Of a stretch of 64,000 nt of DNA, positions 51,700-59,714 are shown in pieces. The position numbers and the translations under genes were made by a program. Every line of letters starts with the position of its first letter. Within the stretch, counting starts at the first letter, position 1. Source of the DNA: Paenibacillus sp. SZ31. GTDB taxonomy: Bacteria; Bacillota; Bacilli; Paenibacillales; Paenibacillaceae. Location of the stretch: contig NZ_JABBEA010000003.1 of the NCBI RefSeq assembly GCF_012912005.1, positions 488,158 through 552,157 of the forward strand, read 5' to 3'. Below the pieces are notes generated by a model. The model was not told the origin of the DNA and made no database searches. It saw only the letters and a list, made by a program, of their open reading frames with translations.

Positions 51700-52617
51700 T
51701 TACCAGAGTGACATCTTGGTCAGGCGGCGGGTCATGGAATTGGCAGCAAACACAAGGACAAAGGTGATAATGGAGTTGAACAGGCCGACTGCTGTGGCGA
51801 AGCCGTAGTTCTGCCCCTCAATCCCCATCCGGTATACATAGGTGGACAAGACATCAGCCGTTTCGTAGGTGGCTCCGTTGTAGAGCAGATATACTTTCTC
51901 AAAGCCTACGCTCATAATGCCGCCAAGCGACAGGAGCAGGAGGATGACGATCGTTGGTTTGATGCTGGGAAGGGTCAGGTGCCAGAGCTCCTGAAACTTG
52001 TTGACCCCGTCAATTTTGCCGGAATCATACATCTCGGGATCGATGCCCATAATGGCTGCAATGTAGATGATGGAGCTGAAGCCGAAGCTCTGCCAGATGT
52101 CGGAACTGGTGAAGATGGTCCGAAACCAGCCAGCCTCCATCATGAAGTTCACTTTGTCCATCCCGAGCTTGGCGATGAGGGTGTTCACAATGCCATCTGT
52201 TGGTGACAGGAAGTTGATAATCATGCCGGCTACAACGACAGTGGAGATGAAGTGAGGAAGGTACGTAACGGTCTGGGCAAATCGCTTGAATGTCCGGTTC
52301 TTGATCTCTACGATGCAGACCGCGAACAGAATAGGGATGGAGAAGCCAAACAGGAGCGGTAGAAATGCGAGCAAAAACGTGTTACGCAGCAACCGCCAGA
52401 AGTAAATGGAATTCACGAACTGCTCAAACCAGCGAAGGCCCACCCAGTCCCCGCTAAACATGCCCTGCCCTGGTAGAAAATTGCGAAATGCCAACAGCAC
52501 GCCAGGCATCGGGAGGTACATGAAAATGAGGTAATACAGAAAGATTGGCGAGAACATCAGCAACAGATACTTATCCCTTCTGATCAGGCTGAACAGCGTG
52601 GACATGCGTTTCTTCAC
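51700..52617 (-). CDS. Carbohydrate ABC transporter permease (LplB/YteP-like)
   Basis: The protein has 305 residues from a GTG; the ATG four codons later has AAGGTG 8 bases upstream and is an equally likely start. Six membrane helices, with N-terminal MSPIFLYYLIF-type helix (LLLMFSPIFLYYLIFMYLPM) and the EAA loop PEMYDSGKIDGVNKFQELWHLTLPSIKP around 190-215. It is the first gene of the operon, in line with usual gene order permease-permease-binding protein in such systems. Two operator-like palindromes and a cre-like site lie within 220 bases upstream. Imports pectin-derived oligosaccharides with its partners. Confidence 0.94.
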   Translation of the reverse strand: MKKRMSTLFSLIRRDKYLLLMFSPIFLYYLIFMYLPMPGVLLAFRNFLPGQGMFSGDWVGLRWFEQFVNSIYFWRLLRNTFLLAFLPLLFGFSIPILFAVCIVEIKNRTFKRFAQTVTYLPHFISTVVVAGMIINFLSPTDGIVNTLIAKLGMDKVNFMMEAGWFRTIFTSSDIWQSFGFSSIIYIAAIMGIDPEMYDSGKIDGVNKFQELWHLTLPSIKPTIVILLLLSLGGIMSVGFEKVYLLYNGATYETADVLSTYVYRMGIEGQNYGFATAVGLFNSIITFVLVFAANSMTRRLTKMSLW

Positions 52618-52642
52618 CTTAAATCGCTTCCTTTCGCTTCAT

Positions 52643-52660
52643 AATTACAACGTTTGAATT
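52643..52660. promoter_or_regulatory. LacI-type operator O2 (imperfect)
   Basis: AATTACAACGTTTGAATT matches the perfect upstream palindrome AATTACAACGTTGTAATT except at two positions. It is 26 bases before the first permease gene. Confidence 0.6.
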
Positions 52661-52795
52661 TTTAGAAAAGCATATCCTACATAATTGGTATATGGATTAT
52701 AATTATCCGTATATCAATTCTATTACCATTGATAAATTGCTGTTTTCGTATCATTCTCGCTAGAACTGGTGCACTTCTTCCGATGGTTAAACCAC

Positions 52796-52813
52796 AATTA
52801 CAACGTTGTAATT
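52796..52813. promoter_or_regulatory. LacI-type operator O1 (perfect 18-bp palindrome)
   Basis: AATTACAACGTTGTAATT has the CG-centred symmetry typical of LacI-family operators. 153 bases separate it from O2, a spacing close to a whole number of helical turns, which would allow looping. Confidence 0.75.
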
Positions 52814-52823
52814 TTAACCTAAA

Positions 52824-52837
52824 TGTATACGCTTACA
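52824..52837. promoter_or_regulatory. Catabolite-responsive element (cre), CcpA site
   Basis: TGTATACGCTTACA fits the Bacillus consensus TGWAANCGNTNWCA at all but one position. It lies 11 bases from operator O1, implying carbon catabolite control of the pectin operon. The rest of the 537-base gap to the MarR gene holds a perfect hairpin (52916-52939) and no gene. Confidence 0.65.
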
Positions 52838-52915
52838 TAAACTTTTCCCCATCTTAGCAAAGTCTACATCGTTTGGCAACAACAAAAATCAGTGACATGC
52901 TGTAACGTTCCAAAT

Positions 52916-52939
52916 ACAGTCTCGCATACGCGAGACTGT
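52916..52939. other. Perfect short hairpin in intergenic region
   Basis: ACAGTCTCGC and GCGAGACTGT close a four-base ATAC loop. No T run follows on either strand, so its role (mRNA end, operator) is open. Confidence 0.5.
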
Positions 52940-53154
52940 CCATTGAAATTGCGACTTAACTCGTAAGTTTGCCGTCTGGTCAACTTATGCTTCCAATACG
53001 TGATGAGCACTTTAGTATGATCTTGTTATCTACGGAATATTATTTGATGCACCATATGGATTGTTCATTTCTTGCTGTTTTAAACACTCCCCAACTGGGA
53101 CAAGCGTATTTTAATTTGTAAATGTCTTCAAGGCCTCATGGGGAGTCCTCTTCT

Positions 53155-53583
53155 TTATATGCGCTCATTGATTTTGATCAACAATTTCTTTAAGACTTGC
53201 TTCTCCTCGTTAGTAAGGGTTTGAACGATTTCATCCTCCACTTTTTGGAATGATTCATTAAAGCCTTCAATCAACTCAATCGCTTTTGGCAATACATATA
53301 TATTTTTTTGCCGTTCATTATTGGCCGGGATTTTGCGCTCAATGAACCCTTTTTGCTCTAAACCTTGAAGCATGCTTGTAATACTGGCCCCACGCACATG
53401 AAACCGATCTGCAAGGTCCTTTTGAATAATATGATTATCTTGGTTCTCGTAAATATAGTCGATTACTTTTCCTTGTTGAGCGTTTAACCCTAGTTCCTTT
53501 ATACTCTCGTCCGCTCTTTTCTTTAATTTAAGACCGATAATCTGAAACAAATCCAAATAAGGCGTATCCTTTCGGGATTGCAT
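53155..53583 (-). CDS. MarR family transcription regulator (next to amidohydrolase)
   Basis: The protein has 142 residues. Winged helix about 35-105: LNAQQGKVIDYIYENQDN, IIQKDLADRFHVRGASITSMLQGLEQKGFIER, wing KIPANNERQKNIYVLPKAIEL. AGGGAGG lies at a good distance before the ATG. The gene is divergent from an amidohydrolase gene, and a perfect palindrome sits exactly between the -35 and -10 boxes of that gene's promoter, so repression of the amidohydrolase is very probable. Codon use is AT-richer than the pectin operon. The ligand is likely the amidohydrolase substrate or a mimic of it, by analogy with other MarR pairs. Confidence 0.9.
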   Translation of the reverse strand: MQSRKDTPYLDLFQIIGLKLKKRADESIKELGLNAQQGKVIDYIYENQDNHIIQKDLADRFHVRGASITSMLQGLEQKGFIERKIPANNERQKNIYVLPKAIELIEGFNESFQKVEDEIVQTLTNEEKQVLKKLLIKINERI

Positions 53584-53596
53584 GATCGTCCCTCCT

Positions 53597-53616
53597 TAAA
53601 TTGTTAGAAGGCTAAT
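53597..53616. promoter_or_regulatory. Second MarR-type site near the regulator start
   Basis: GTTAGAAGGCTAAT resembles the main site (GTTAGAACTCTAAC) with altered arms. It lies 14-33 bases upstream of the MarR start, suggesting autorepression. Confidence 0.4.
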
Positions 53617-53671
53617 TGTAAGCAACTAAACTATACAGTGATCCTATACGAATGTCAAAAAGATTAGTTTA

Positions 53672-53700
53672 TTGACTGTTAGAACTCTAACAGTTATACT
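53672..53700 (+). promoter_or_regulatory. Amidohydrolase promoter with MarR operator in the spacer
   Basis: TTGACT and TATACT are 17 bases apart. Overlapping the -35 and filling the spacer is the perfect palindrome ACTGTTAGA-AC-TCTAACAGT (53675-53694). A MarR dimer bound here would block RNA polymerase. Confidence 0.78.
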
Positions 53701-53739
53701 TCAAATTGTTATACACAAACACACTTGGAGGAATTTCAA

Positions 53740-55050
53740 ATGAAGAAGATAGATCAAAATGCTGTGTTAGAACAAGTTACTGCGATTACAAATGTACGTA
53801 TTTTTGATGGAGAACAAATTATTGCGTCAAGACATGTTGTCATCAAAGGGGAGTCCATTATTGCAGTGGGTGGAGACCTTCCGGCCGATGCAACGATTAT
53901 CGATGGGGAAAATGCGACTTTAATGCCCGGTTTGATTGATTCACATGTCCACACCTCAATCGGCGGATTACGAGATGCCTTAAAATTCGGCGTTACGACA
54001 GAACTCGAAATGAACGGCGATTATACGAAAAGAGGACGCGAGATCCAGTTAAAAAATGTGGATGACGTTGCAGACGTCCGTTCTGCCGGCACAGCAATCA
54101 CCGCTCCGGGCGGACACCCAGATGAATTGCTGCCGGATGGGGATGAAATACCCGAATTCGTATTAAGGGAGCTAGAAAAGTTATCGGAGGAAGACCGAGA
54201 AGCGATGTTGGCCGCATACGCTCACGATCACGATGAAATACCGCAAGTGACAACGGTGGAAGAAGCGATTAAACATGTGCATACTCAAGTGGAGAATGGT
54301 GCCGACTATATTAAGATCATGATTGAAGAAGGGACGGTCATGGGTGCACCCGGCCTGCCTGTTCTAAGCGACGAGATTCTAAAAACAGCCGTGACAGAAG
54401 CCCACAAGTTCGATAAGCTGGTCATCGCCCACGTATTGACGGCTCTTTCATCGCAAGCAGCCATCGATTTTGGAGTCGACGGTTTGGGCCACTTGTTTAT
54501 CGACAGACCCGAGTACACATCCGAATTGGTGAAATCCATAGCGGATTCAGGTGCTTTTGTTACACCGTGCTTGGTGTTGAACTCATCGATTGTTGGGAAA
54601 CCGGCATCGGAATTGGCGAATGATCCGCGTGTTCATTCCAAGTTAAATTCGGATTGGATCGGTATTTTGAACTCAAGCTTCAATACGTTCCCACAAGGCA
54701 ATATGGAGAACAGCTTTAAGAATGTGATGGATCTTCACCGTGCCGGAGTTGATATTCTGGTAGGGACGGATGTTGCGCCGGTTCCCGTTCCGAACCTTGG
54801 CGGCCTTGCTCACGGAGCAAGCGTTCACCACGAAATGCAGCTGCTGGTGAAGGCCGGGTTCACTCCAATTGAAGCGCTTCAGTCGGCTACTTCCAAACCG
54901 GCCCGTTGCTTTGGTCTACATGATCGTGGCCGGATTACCGAAGGTGCACGCGCTGACCTTATTCTCGTAAACGGTGATCCGACAGCCAATATCTCGGATA
55001 CCTTGTCGATCACATCCGTGTGGTTCAATGGATCGCAGCAACTAGGTTAA
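53740..55050 (+). CDS. Amidohydrolase family metal-dependent hydrolase
   Basis: The protein has 436 residues from MKKIDQNAVLEQVTAITN; GGAGGAA lies 7 bases before the ATG. The fold is the imidazolonepropionase-like branch: N-terminal beta sandwich with ITNVRIFDGEQII, metal-binding HxH in GLIDSHVHTSIGG (about 70-78), candidate carbamylated Lys in YIKIMIEEGT, His in LVIAHVLTALSS and GLGHLFIDRP, and the last metal Asp in VGTDVAPVP, then HHEMQLLVKAGFTPIEAL and RITEGARADLILVNGDP. Such enzymes hydrolyse cyclic amides, dipeptides or lactones; the substrate is not predictable. Under control of the divergent MarR. Function is cytoplasmic, as no signal peptide is seen. Confidence 0.9.
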   Translation: MKKIDQNAVLEQVTAITNVRIFDGEQIIASRHVVIKGESIIAVGGDLPADATIIDGENATLMPGLIDSHVHTSIGGLRDALKFGVTTELEMNGDYTKRGREIQLKNVDDVADVRSAGTAITAPGGHPDELLPDGDEIPEFVLRELEKLSEEDREAMLAAYAHDHDEIPQVTTVEEAIKHVHTQVENGADYIKIMIEEGTVMGAPGLPVLSDEILKTAVTEAHKFDKLVIAHVLTALSSQAAIDFGVDGLGHLFIDRPEYTSELVKSIADSGAFVTPCLVLNSSIVGKPASELANDPRVHSKLNSDWIGILNSSFNTFPQGNMENSFKNVMDLHRAGVDILVGTDVAPVPVPNLGGLAHGASVHHEMQLLVKAGFTPIEALQSATSKPARCFGLHDRGRITEGARADLILVNGDPTANISDTLSITSVWFNGSQQLG

Positions 55051-55136
55051 TCGGGTTCGATCTCCCAGTACAATGTCGTCATGCGAATGATGAGCGAACC
55101 GGAGATGATGATACCGTTGCTGATCGTAAAATCGTC

Positions 55137-55166
55137 AAAAAGAGGGACTGCAGATTAGTCCCTCTT
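55137..55166. terminator. Intrinsic terminator, stronger for the minus strand
   Basis: AAGAGGGACT pairs with AGTCCCTCTT around seven bases. A five-T run is present only when read on the minus strand, although the plus-strand amidohydrolase ends upstream. Confidence 0.75.
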
Positions 55167-55171
55167 CGACT

Positions 55172-55327
55172 TTAATGTAATAATCCAAATCCTCCTGTCA
55201 GGAACGACAGCCAGATCAACGTTCCTCCAGATACAATCAAAAAAATAGACTGCTGATCTGCGGAGGGATCGACCAAGAACAGCGTGATGACCGTTGAAAC
55301 CTCTTTCGTTTTGTGACTACAATACAC
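55172..55327 (-). CDS. Possible small membrane protein or gene remnant
   Basis: A minus-strand frame of 51 codons from a GTG ends just before the terminator at 55137. It encodes STVITLFLVDPSADQQSIFL followed by IVSGGTLIWLSFLTGGFGLL, a convincing hydrophobic helix. No good ribosome-binding site precedes the GTG; a GAGG lies inside the frame with no start codon behind it. The terminator orientation supports transcription. It may be the end of a decayed gene. The rest of the 315-base gap shows nothing else. Confidence 0.25.
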   Translation of the reverse strand: MYCSHKTKEVSTVITLFLVDPSADQQSIFLIVSGGTLIWLSFLTGGFGLLH

Positions 55328-55365
55328 CTAGGACAATTGAGGATAACAGAAGGAAGGAATAACGC

Positions 55366-56148
55366 ATGATTATTGATGTACAGCATGTCACTTGGAAAAG
55401 GGGCCCTCTCACCCTGCTGAACGATGTCAACTGGCAGGTTAATAACGGTGAACACTGGGCATTGCTTGGCCTGAATGGCTCCGGCAAAACAACACTCCTG
55501 AACATGATCACCGGATATCTCTGGCCAACCGAAGGCAAGATATCCGTGTTAGGCCATGAATATGGCGATGTGGATCTGAGAGAGCTTCGCAAATCCATTG
55601 GCTGGGTCAGCTCATCTCTGCAAGAGAAATTGCACGGCACAGATCGCACACAGTATGTGGTGATCAGCGGCAAACATGCCACCATTGGCCTGTATGACAA
55701 GTTGTCAGATGATGATCTGGATCAGGCACAAGAATTAATGCGAACACTGGGCTGTCAGCACCTGTGGGACCGGGAATATCGCACCTGTTCTCAAGGCGAG
55801 AAACAGAAACTTCTCATTGCCCGAGCACTTATGGCCAATCCGCGCGTACTCATTCTGGACGAACCTTGTAATGGACTGGATCTGTTCTCAAGAGAGCGAC
55901 TGCTGGAGAGCATCCGTGAATTATCGCAGCGCCCGGATACTCCATCACTCATCTATGTCACCCATCATACCGAGGAAATATTGCCCGTATTCAGTCACAG
56001 CCTCTTGCTGCGCCGGGGCGAAGTCGTCAGTAGTGGATTAACCCGCGATCTGATGAACACGGAAGTGCTGAGCAACTTCTTCGAGGCACCTGTTGAAGTT
56101 GATCGGCATGGAGAACGTGTCTATGTCAGAGCTGCAGCGGATTCATAA
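55366..56148 (+). CDS. Soluble ABC transporter ATPase (YlmA-like)
   Basis: The protein has 260 residues, one ATPase domain with every motif: Walker A LLGLNGSGKTTLLNMI (about 34-49), Q-loop region VSSSLQEKLHG, signature TCSQGEKQKLLIARAL (about 142), Walker B VLILDEPCNGLD, and H-loop YVTHHTEEILP. The C-terminal end RGEVVSSGLTRDLM is the usual D-loop tail. The sequence form TGYLWPTEGKISVLGHEYG is close to B. subtilis YlmA, a stand-alone ATPase of unknown role related to the molybdate/ModF-like group. No permease is adjacent. It is followed by a long perfect palindrome that acts as terminator. Confidence 0.9.
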   Translation: MIIDVQHVTWKRGPLTLLNDVNWQVNNGEHWALLGLNGSGKTTLLNMITGYLWPTEGKISVLGHEYGDVDLRELRKSIGWVSSSLQEKLHGTDRTQYVVISGKHATIGLYDKLSDDDLDQAQELMRTLGCQHLWDREYRTCSQGEKQKLLIARALMANPRVLILDEPCNGLDLFSRERLLESIRELSQRPDTPSLIYVTHHTEEILPVFSHSLLLRRGEVVSSGLTRDLMNTEVLSNFFEAPVEVDRHGERVYVRAAADS

Positions 56149-56194
56149 TCGCGTGGTTATACACAGCAAATGTATCAAAGGTCACGGAACAGAA

Positions 56195-56250
56195 GAGTAA
56201 AAAGCCCAATATCTTATCCACATGTGGATAAGATATTGGGCTTTTTACTC
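56195..56250. terminator. Perfect 56-bp palindromic bidirectional terminator
   Basis: Twenty-eight bases on each side of the centre (between 56222 and 56223) are exactly complementary, with no unpaired loop in DNA. The arms start GAGTAAAAAGCCC and end GGGCTTTTTACTC, giving T runs on both strands. It separates the convergent YlmA-like and methyltransferase genes. Confidence 0.92.
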
Positions 56251-56341
56251 CTATATCTAGTGTTATCCACCGTTTCCTGTGTAGAACTTTCTGCTTTTTG
56301 AGTATAACTTAGCTATGTCCTTCTATATTCTTCTCCACGAT

Positions 56342-57070
56342 CTATTTCCGGGCAGCCAGGAAAAGAAACAATGGAATACGCTGCCTGCGCAGATAGGTTT
56401 CCTCGTTTACAAAATGAGCACGCTGTGGTGCTGACTCGCGCAAATGTTCCACACGGAACCCCGCTCGTTGCAATGCCATATAGTACGATTCAATGGAACG
56501 ATGCATCTTTTTCACAGAACCGCCAAGCCACTGCTGCTCACGATATCCTTCGACAAAATACTGATCAACCACCCAATCGGTTCGAGTCCCGGAGGTTTGC
56601 AACGTGGACGTGATGACAGGGTGTTCTACCGAAAATATGAATGTCCCATTCTCTTTCAAGGTATCGTATATGTTGCGGAACAGGCTGTCCACATCCTCAA
56701 TATAGTGAATGGCAAGTCTCGATATGACCAGATCATACGCTCCGGCCGGGTAGGTCCAATCTTCCATGAACGCTTGCTCGATCCGGGCATTCATTCCTTT
56801 TACTGACTCGTTGGCTGCCTGAATCATATTCACCGAACCTTCAATCCCGGTATACGTTGCACCCTTGCGCTCCCTACCCAGCAATTCTGAGGCGAACCTT
56901 GCATCTCCACAACCGAGATCCAGTATATTCTTGCCAGCAACGTCTCCGATCAACTCCAGCATCACCGGCTTCTCCAATGTATCATTGGCGTTCTCCTGCC
57001 ACTTGCGACGTTCCATATACTTTTCGAAATTCGCCTCATCATCGTAAAAGTCTGATCCTCTGCCCTTCAT
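56342..57070 (-). CDS. Class I SAM-dependent methyltransferase (UbiE/COQ5-like fold)
   Basis: The protein has 242 residues from MKGRGSDFYDDEANFEKYME; the ATG has GGAGG nine bases upstream, while an in-frame codon 36 bases earlier is unsupported. Motif I is ILDLGCGDARFASELL (about 49-64), followed by YTGIEGSVNMIQAA (acidic end of strand 2), motif II region FMEDWTYPAGAYDLVISRLAIHYI and a motif III equivalent LKENGTFIFSVEHPVI. These are textbook elements of the methyltransferase 11/25 families. The C-terminal YYMALQRAGFRVEHLRESAP is common in small-molecule enzymes. The substrate is unknown; the gene is monocistronic. Confidence 0.88.
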   Translation of the reverse strand: MKGRGSDFYDDEANFEKYMERRKWQENANDTLEKPVMLELIGDVAGKNILDLGCGDARFASELLGRERKGATYTGIEGSVNMIQAANESVKGMNARIEQAFMEDWTYPAGAYDLVISRLAIHYIEDVDSLFRNIYDTLKENGTFIFSVEHPVITSTLQTSGTRTDWVVDQYFVEGYREQQWLGGSVKKMHRSIESYYMALQRAGFRVEHLRESAPQRAHFVNEETYLRRQRIPLFLFLAARK

Positions 57071-57168
57071 TCCAGTGACCCTCCATTTCGGATAAGCATG
57101 CTCCAATTTACAGCCTGTAAGAGTATACAGAATATGGGGGTGCCTGGCTATAACAAAAAGGCTGTTGT

Positions 57169-57648
57169 CTATTCGAGGTTATCCATGTAGGGCCGTCGTC
57201 CACCCTTTTTGACAAATTTCCAGTCCACTTCAATGTTATGGCGCATCCGTCTGAGAAGATGAATGGCTGTCTCAATCTCTTCCTCTGTCAGACCATCCAG
57301 CGTCACCTGATCTGAATGCACGCCTTCTTTTCGAATAAATTCCCATGCTTCAAGCCCAGCTTCGGTGGGATACAACACTTTATTCTTCTTATTACCCATT
57401 GCTGGCTGTTTAATAATGAATCCATCCGATTCGAGTTTGCTAATGGCTCTGGCCGCAGTCGTGCGATCCACTTTGATCAGTTCAGCGAGCTGATTCGGAA
57501 TAATGCCCGGATTCTCACAGATTCGATACAGATATAGATATTGTCCACGGGACAGGTTCAAATGCTGAAACTCAACATTACTGATGGAATCCAGACAGCG
57601 GGCAATCATGCCAATCTCACGCAGTACTTCTTTTTTCTCAGTCAACAC
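57169..57648 (-). CDS. MarR family transcription regulator (divergent from GNAT gene)
   Basis: The protein has 159 residues from a GTG giving MLTEKKEVLREIGMIARCLD, seven bases after AGGGG; reading further up enters a promoter palindrome. Winged helix about 40-105: LSRGQYLYLYRICENPGI, IPNQLAELIKVDRTTAARAISKLESDGFI, wing QPAMGNKKNKVLYPTEAG. The DRTTAARAI recognition helix is typical of MarR. A TGTTGC/GCAACA palindrome lies 20 bases upstream of the start. The gene is divergent from a GNAT acetyltransferase, its probable target. The C-terminal tail ends in a basic KKGGRRPY segment. Confidence 0.88.
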   Translation of the reverse strand: MLTEKKEVLREIGMIARCLDSISNVEFQHLNLSRGQYLYLYRICENPGIIPNQLAELIKVDRTTAARAISKLESDGFIIKQPAMGNKKNKVLYPTEAGLEAWEFIRKEGVHSDQVTLDGLTEEEIETAIHLLRRMRHNIEVDWKFVKKGGRRPYMDNLE

Positions 57649-57667
57649 ATTCACGCCCCTATTAAAT

Positions 57668-57683
57668 TGTTGCATTCGCAACA
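57668..57683. promoter_or_regulatory. Candidate MarR operator
   Basis: TGTTGC-ATTC-GCAACA is a perfect inverted repeat between the MarR and GNAT genes, 20 bases from the MarR start codon. Confidence 0.55.
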
Positions 57684-57833
57684 TAATTGATGGTATAACT
57701 ACAGTTGAAATGGTTTCAATTTTAAACATATAGCTCAAACCGTATACATGGAACGAAAATCGTTCCACATTCCTGTTATGTACCAGTTTATCACGTCAGG
57801 ATAACATTACGTTCACCCAAAGGAGAAACATTC

Positions 57834-58274
57834 ATGAATACAACGATTGTTGAAGTTAATAACCAGGAATTGCTTGATGCCTGCTTCGCGATTCGCACAG
57901 CTATTTTCGTTGAGGAACAAGGCGTTCCTGCTACGGATGAATTCGACGCTTATGATACATTAGACGCTGAAGCACGCCACATTCTGCTCTACGTGGACGG
58001 TGTACCTGCTGCTTCCTCCAGACTGCGCGTGGTGGAACAGGTCGCCAAATTGGAACGAATCTGTGTCATGCTCGATTACCGTAAACATGGTCTGGGTCGT
58101 GTGCTGATCGACAAGCTGGAGCAGATGGCTCTCGCTCAGGGGCTTGAGAAGGCCAAGCTGCACGCACAGGTACAAGCTTCCGGGTTCTACGAACGTCTCG
58201 GATATACGCCTGCGTCGGACGTATTTATGGAAGACGGCATTCCCCATCTGCTGATGACCAAAAAACTAAAATAA
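57834..58274 (+). CDS. GNAT family N-acetyltransferase (YjcF-like)
   Basis: The protein has 146 residues; AAAGGAGAAA precedes the ATG. The GNAT fold is shown by CFAIRTAIFVEEQGVPATDEFD (residues 17-38, motif C of the ElaA/YjcF group), AEARHILLYVDG, KLERICVMLDYRKHGLGRVLIDKLEQMA (motif A, acetyl-CoA loop RKHGLGR), HAQVQASGFYERLGY and MLMTKKL-type end. YjcF-like enzymes transfer an acetyl group from acetyl-CoA to an amine; the acceptor is unknown. It is followed by a hairpin terminator and is divergent from a MarR regulator that may control it. Confidence 0.92.
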   Translation: MNTTIVEVNNQELLDACFAIRTAIFVEEQGVPATDEFDAYDTLDAEARHILLYVDGVPAASSRLRVVEQVAKLERICVMLDYRKHGLGRVLIDKLEQMALAQGLEKAKLHAQVQASGFYERLGYTPASDVFMEDGIPHLLMTKKLK

Positions 58275-58283
58275 TGACACCCC

Positions 58284-58329
58284 AAAAACGCCTCCGTCAT
58301 CACTTATCAGTGATATACAGAGGCGTTTT
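58284..58329. terminator. Intrinsic terminator between GNAT and rlmN genes
   Basis: AAAACGCCTC pairs with GAGGCGTTTT, with an inner TCACT/AGTGA stem. Flanking A and T runs allow use from both sides. Confidence 0.85.
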
Positions 58330-58441
58330 GTATTCAGGCAACGCATTTGTGATCCAACAACGTTAAATGGCACATACAGAGTACAGGCACTGATTATAGC
58401 AACCCACGCATCCTACTTATCTGCCAGCCCCGCGTTGTGTC

Positions 58442-59536
58442 TTATCCCAGTGCCAGACGGCCTGGCTCGGATTCGACAGCGTTGTTCTTCATTTGTTTAC
58501 TGCGCAACTGTCCGCAGGCAGCATCGATATCGGTACCATGCTCCATACGTACAGTGGAGTTGATGTTGTTCTTTTTGAGCGTATCATAGAAACCCAGAAT
58601 CGACTCTTCTGTACTCCGTTGATACTGACTATGCTCATCCACCGGGTTGTACGGGATCAAATTCACACTGACCATACTTCTGCGACTGGACAACAGTTCA
58701 GCCAGCTCCGCTGCATGCTCACGCTGATCGTTAACATCACGTAGCAGGATGTACTCAAACATGATGCGTTTGTTCGTCGTAGCCAGATAATAATCCACCG
58801 CATCCATCAATTGCTCGATCGGGAAAGCCCGATTGATCTTCATGATGTGTGTGCGTAGTTCATTATTCGGTGCATGCAGAGAGATCGCCAGGTTAACCTG
58901 CAGACTGCTGTCTGCAAATTCCTTGATCTTGTCCGGAAGGCCACTCGTGGAAACAGTAATCCGTTTCGCCGCCAGCGCCAGTCCTTTGCGATCCTTGATA
59001 ACTTCGATGAAATTACTCATGTGCTGGAAGTTATCGAACGGTTCGCCAATACCCATCACAACCACGTTTGTTACCCGCTCGTCTTGACCTGCTGCATCCA
59101 GATGTCGCTGCACATGCATAATCTGTTCCACAATCTCTCCAGCAGTCAGGTCACGGCTTTTCTTGATCAGACCGCTAGCACAGAAGCTACAGCCGATATT
59201 ACAGCCGACTTGTGTGGTCACACATACGGTAAGTCCGTATTTTTGCCGCATCAATACTGTCTCTATCAGGTTGCCGTCCTGCATCCGAAGCAAAAATTTC
59301 ACAGTACCATCTGCCGATTCCTGCTTCACATGCTCGCTCAGCGAGTTCATTGTGAAATGCTCGGAGAGCACATCCAGACATTCCTGACGGACATCGGACA
59401 TCGCAGGAAAATCGTGTGCACGCTCTTGATATAACCATTCCCAGATCCGGGATGCTCGGGATTTTTTCTGCCCATGCTCCGGCAGCCAGGAACGTAATTG
59501 CTCTAATGTTAATCCATATATGGATGATTTGTTCAT
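58442..59536 (-). CDS. rlmN: 23S rRNA (adenine2503-C2)-methyltransferase, radical SAM
   Basis: The protein has 364 residues from [18 protein letters not shown], with AGAGG 8 bases before the ATG. The radical SAM cluster motif is C112-x3-C116-x2-C119 ([12 protein letters not shown]). The acceptor cysteine that forms the methyl-RNA adduct corresponds to C341 in DIDAACGQL. Other RlmN features: [43 protein letters not shown] and [11 protein letters not shown]. It methylates A2503 of 23S rRNA (and A37 of some tRNAs). Cfr enzymes, which methylate C8 and give resistance, carry GMGEALAN and different flanks, so RlmN is favoured. Second RlmN-like genes are common in Paenibacillus. Confidence 0.88.
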   Translation of the reverse strand: MNKSSIYGLTLEQLRSWLPEHGQKKSRASRIWEWLYQERAHDFPAMSDVRQECLDVLSEHFTMNSLSEHVKQESADGTVKFLLRMQDGNLIETVLMRQKYGLTVCVTTQVGCNIGCSFCASGLIKKSRDLTAGEIVEQIMHVQRHLDAAGQDERVTNVVVMGIGEPFDNFQHMSNFIEVIKDRKGLALAAKRITVSTSGLPDKIKEFADSSLQVNLAISLHAPNNELRTHIMKINRAFPIEQLMDAVDYYLATTNKRIMFEYILLRDVNDQREHAAELAELLSSRRSMVSVNLIPYNPVDEHSQYQRSTEESILGFYDTLKKNNINSTVRMEHGTDIDAACGQLRSKQMKNNAVESEPGRLALG

Positions 59537-59714
59537 TGTATAATCCTCTTTTCGCAAAAAAGCTATGGCTTATCGGTCCTACCCAAAAAACCTCTACTCC
59601 GTATTGTCCCAAAATTGACGCGGGAAAACAAGGGCTTTTGCATTTCTTCCAAGAGGTTTTATCCATGGTAAATCTGCACAACAGACAACATTTATGCCTA
59701 TCTGGTCTTCACTT

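Noticed and set aside
58442..59536. Possible Cfr-type resistance methyltransferase
   Set aside because: The flanking motifs ([28 protein letters not shown]) match RlmN rather than the GMGEALAN form of Cfr.
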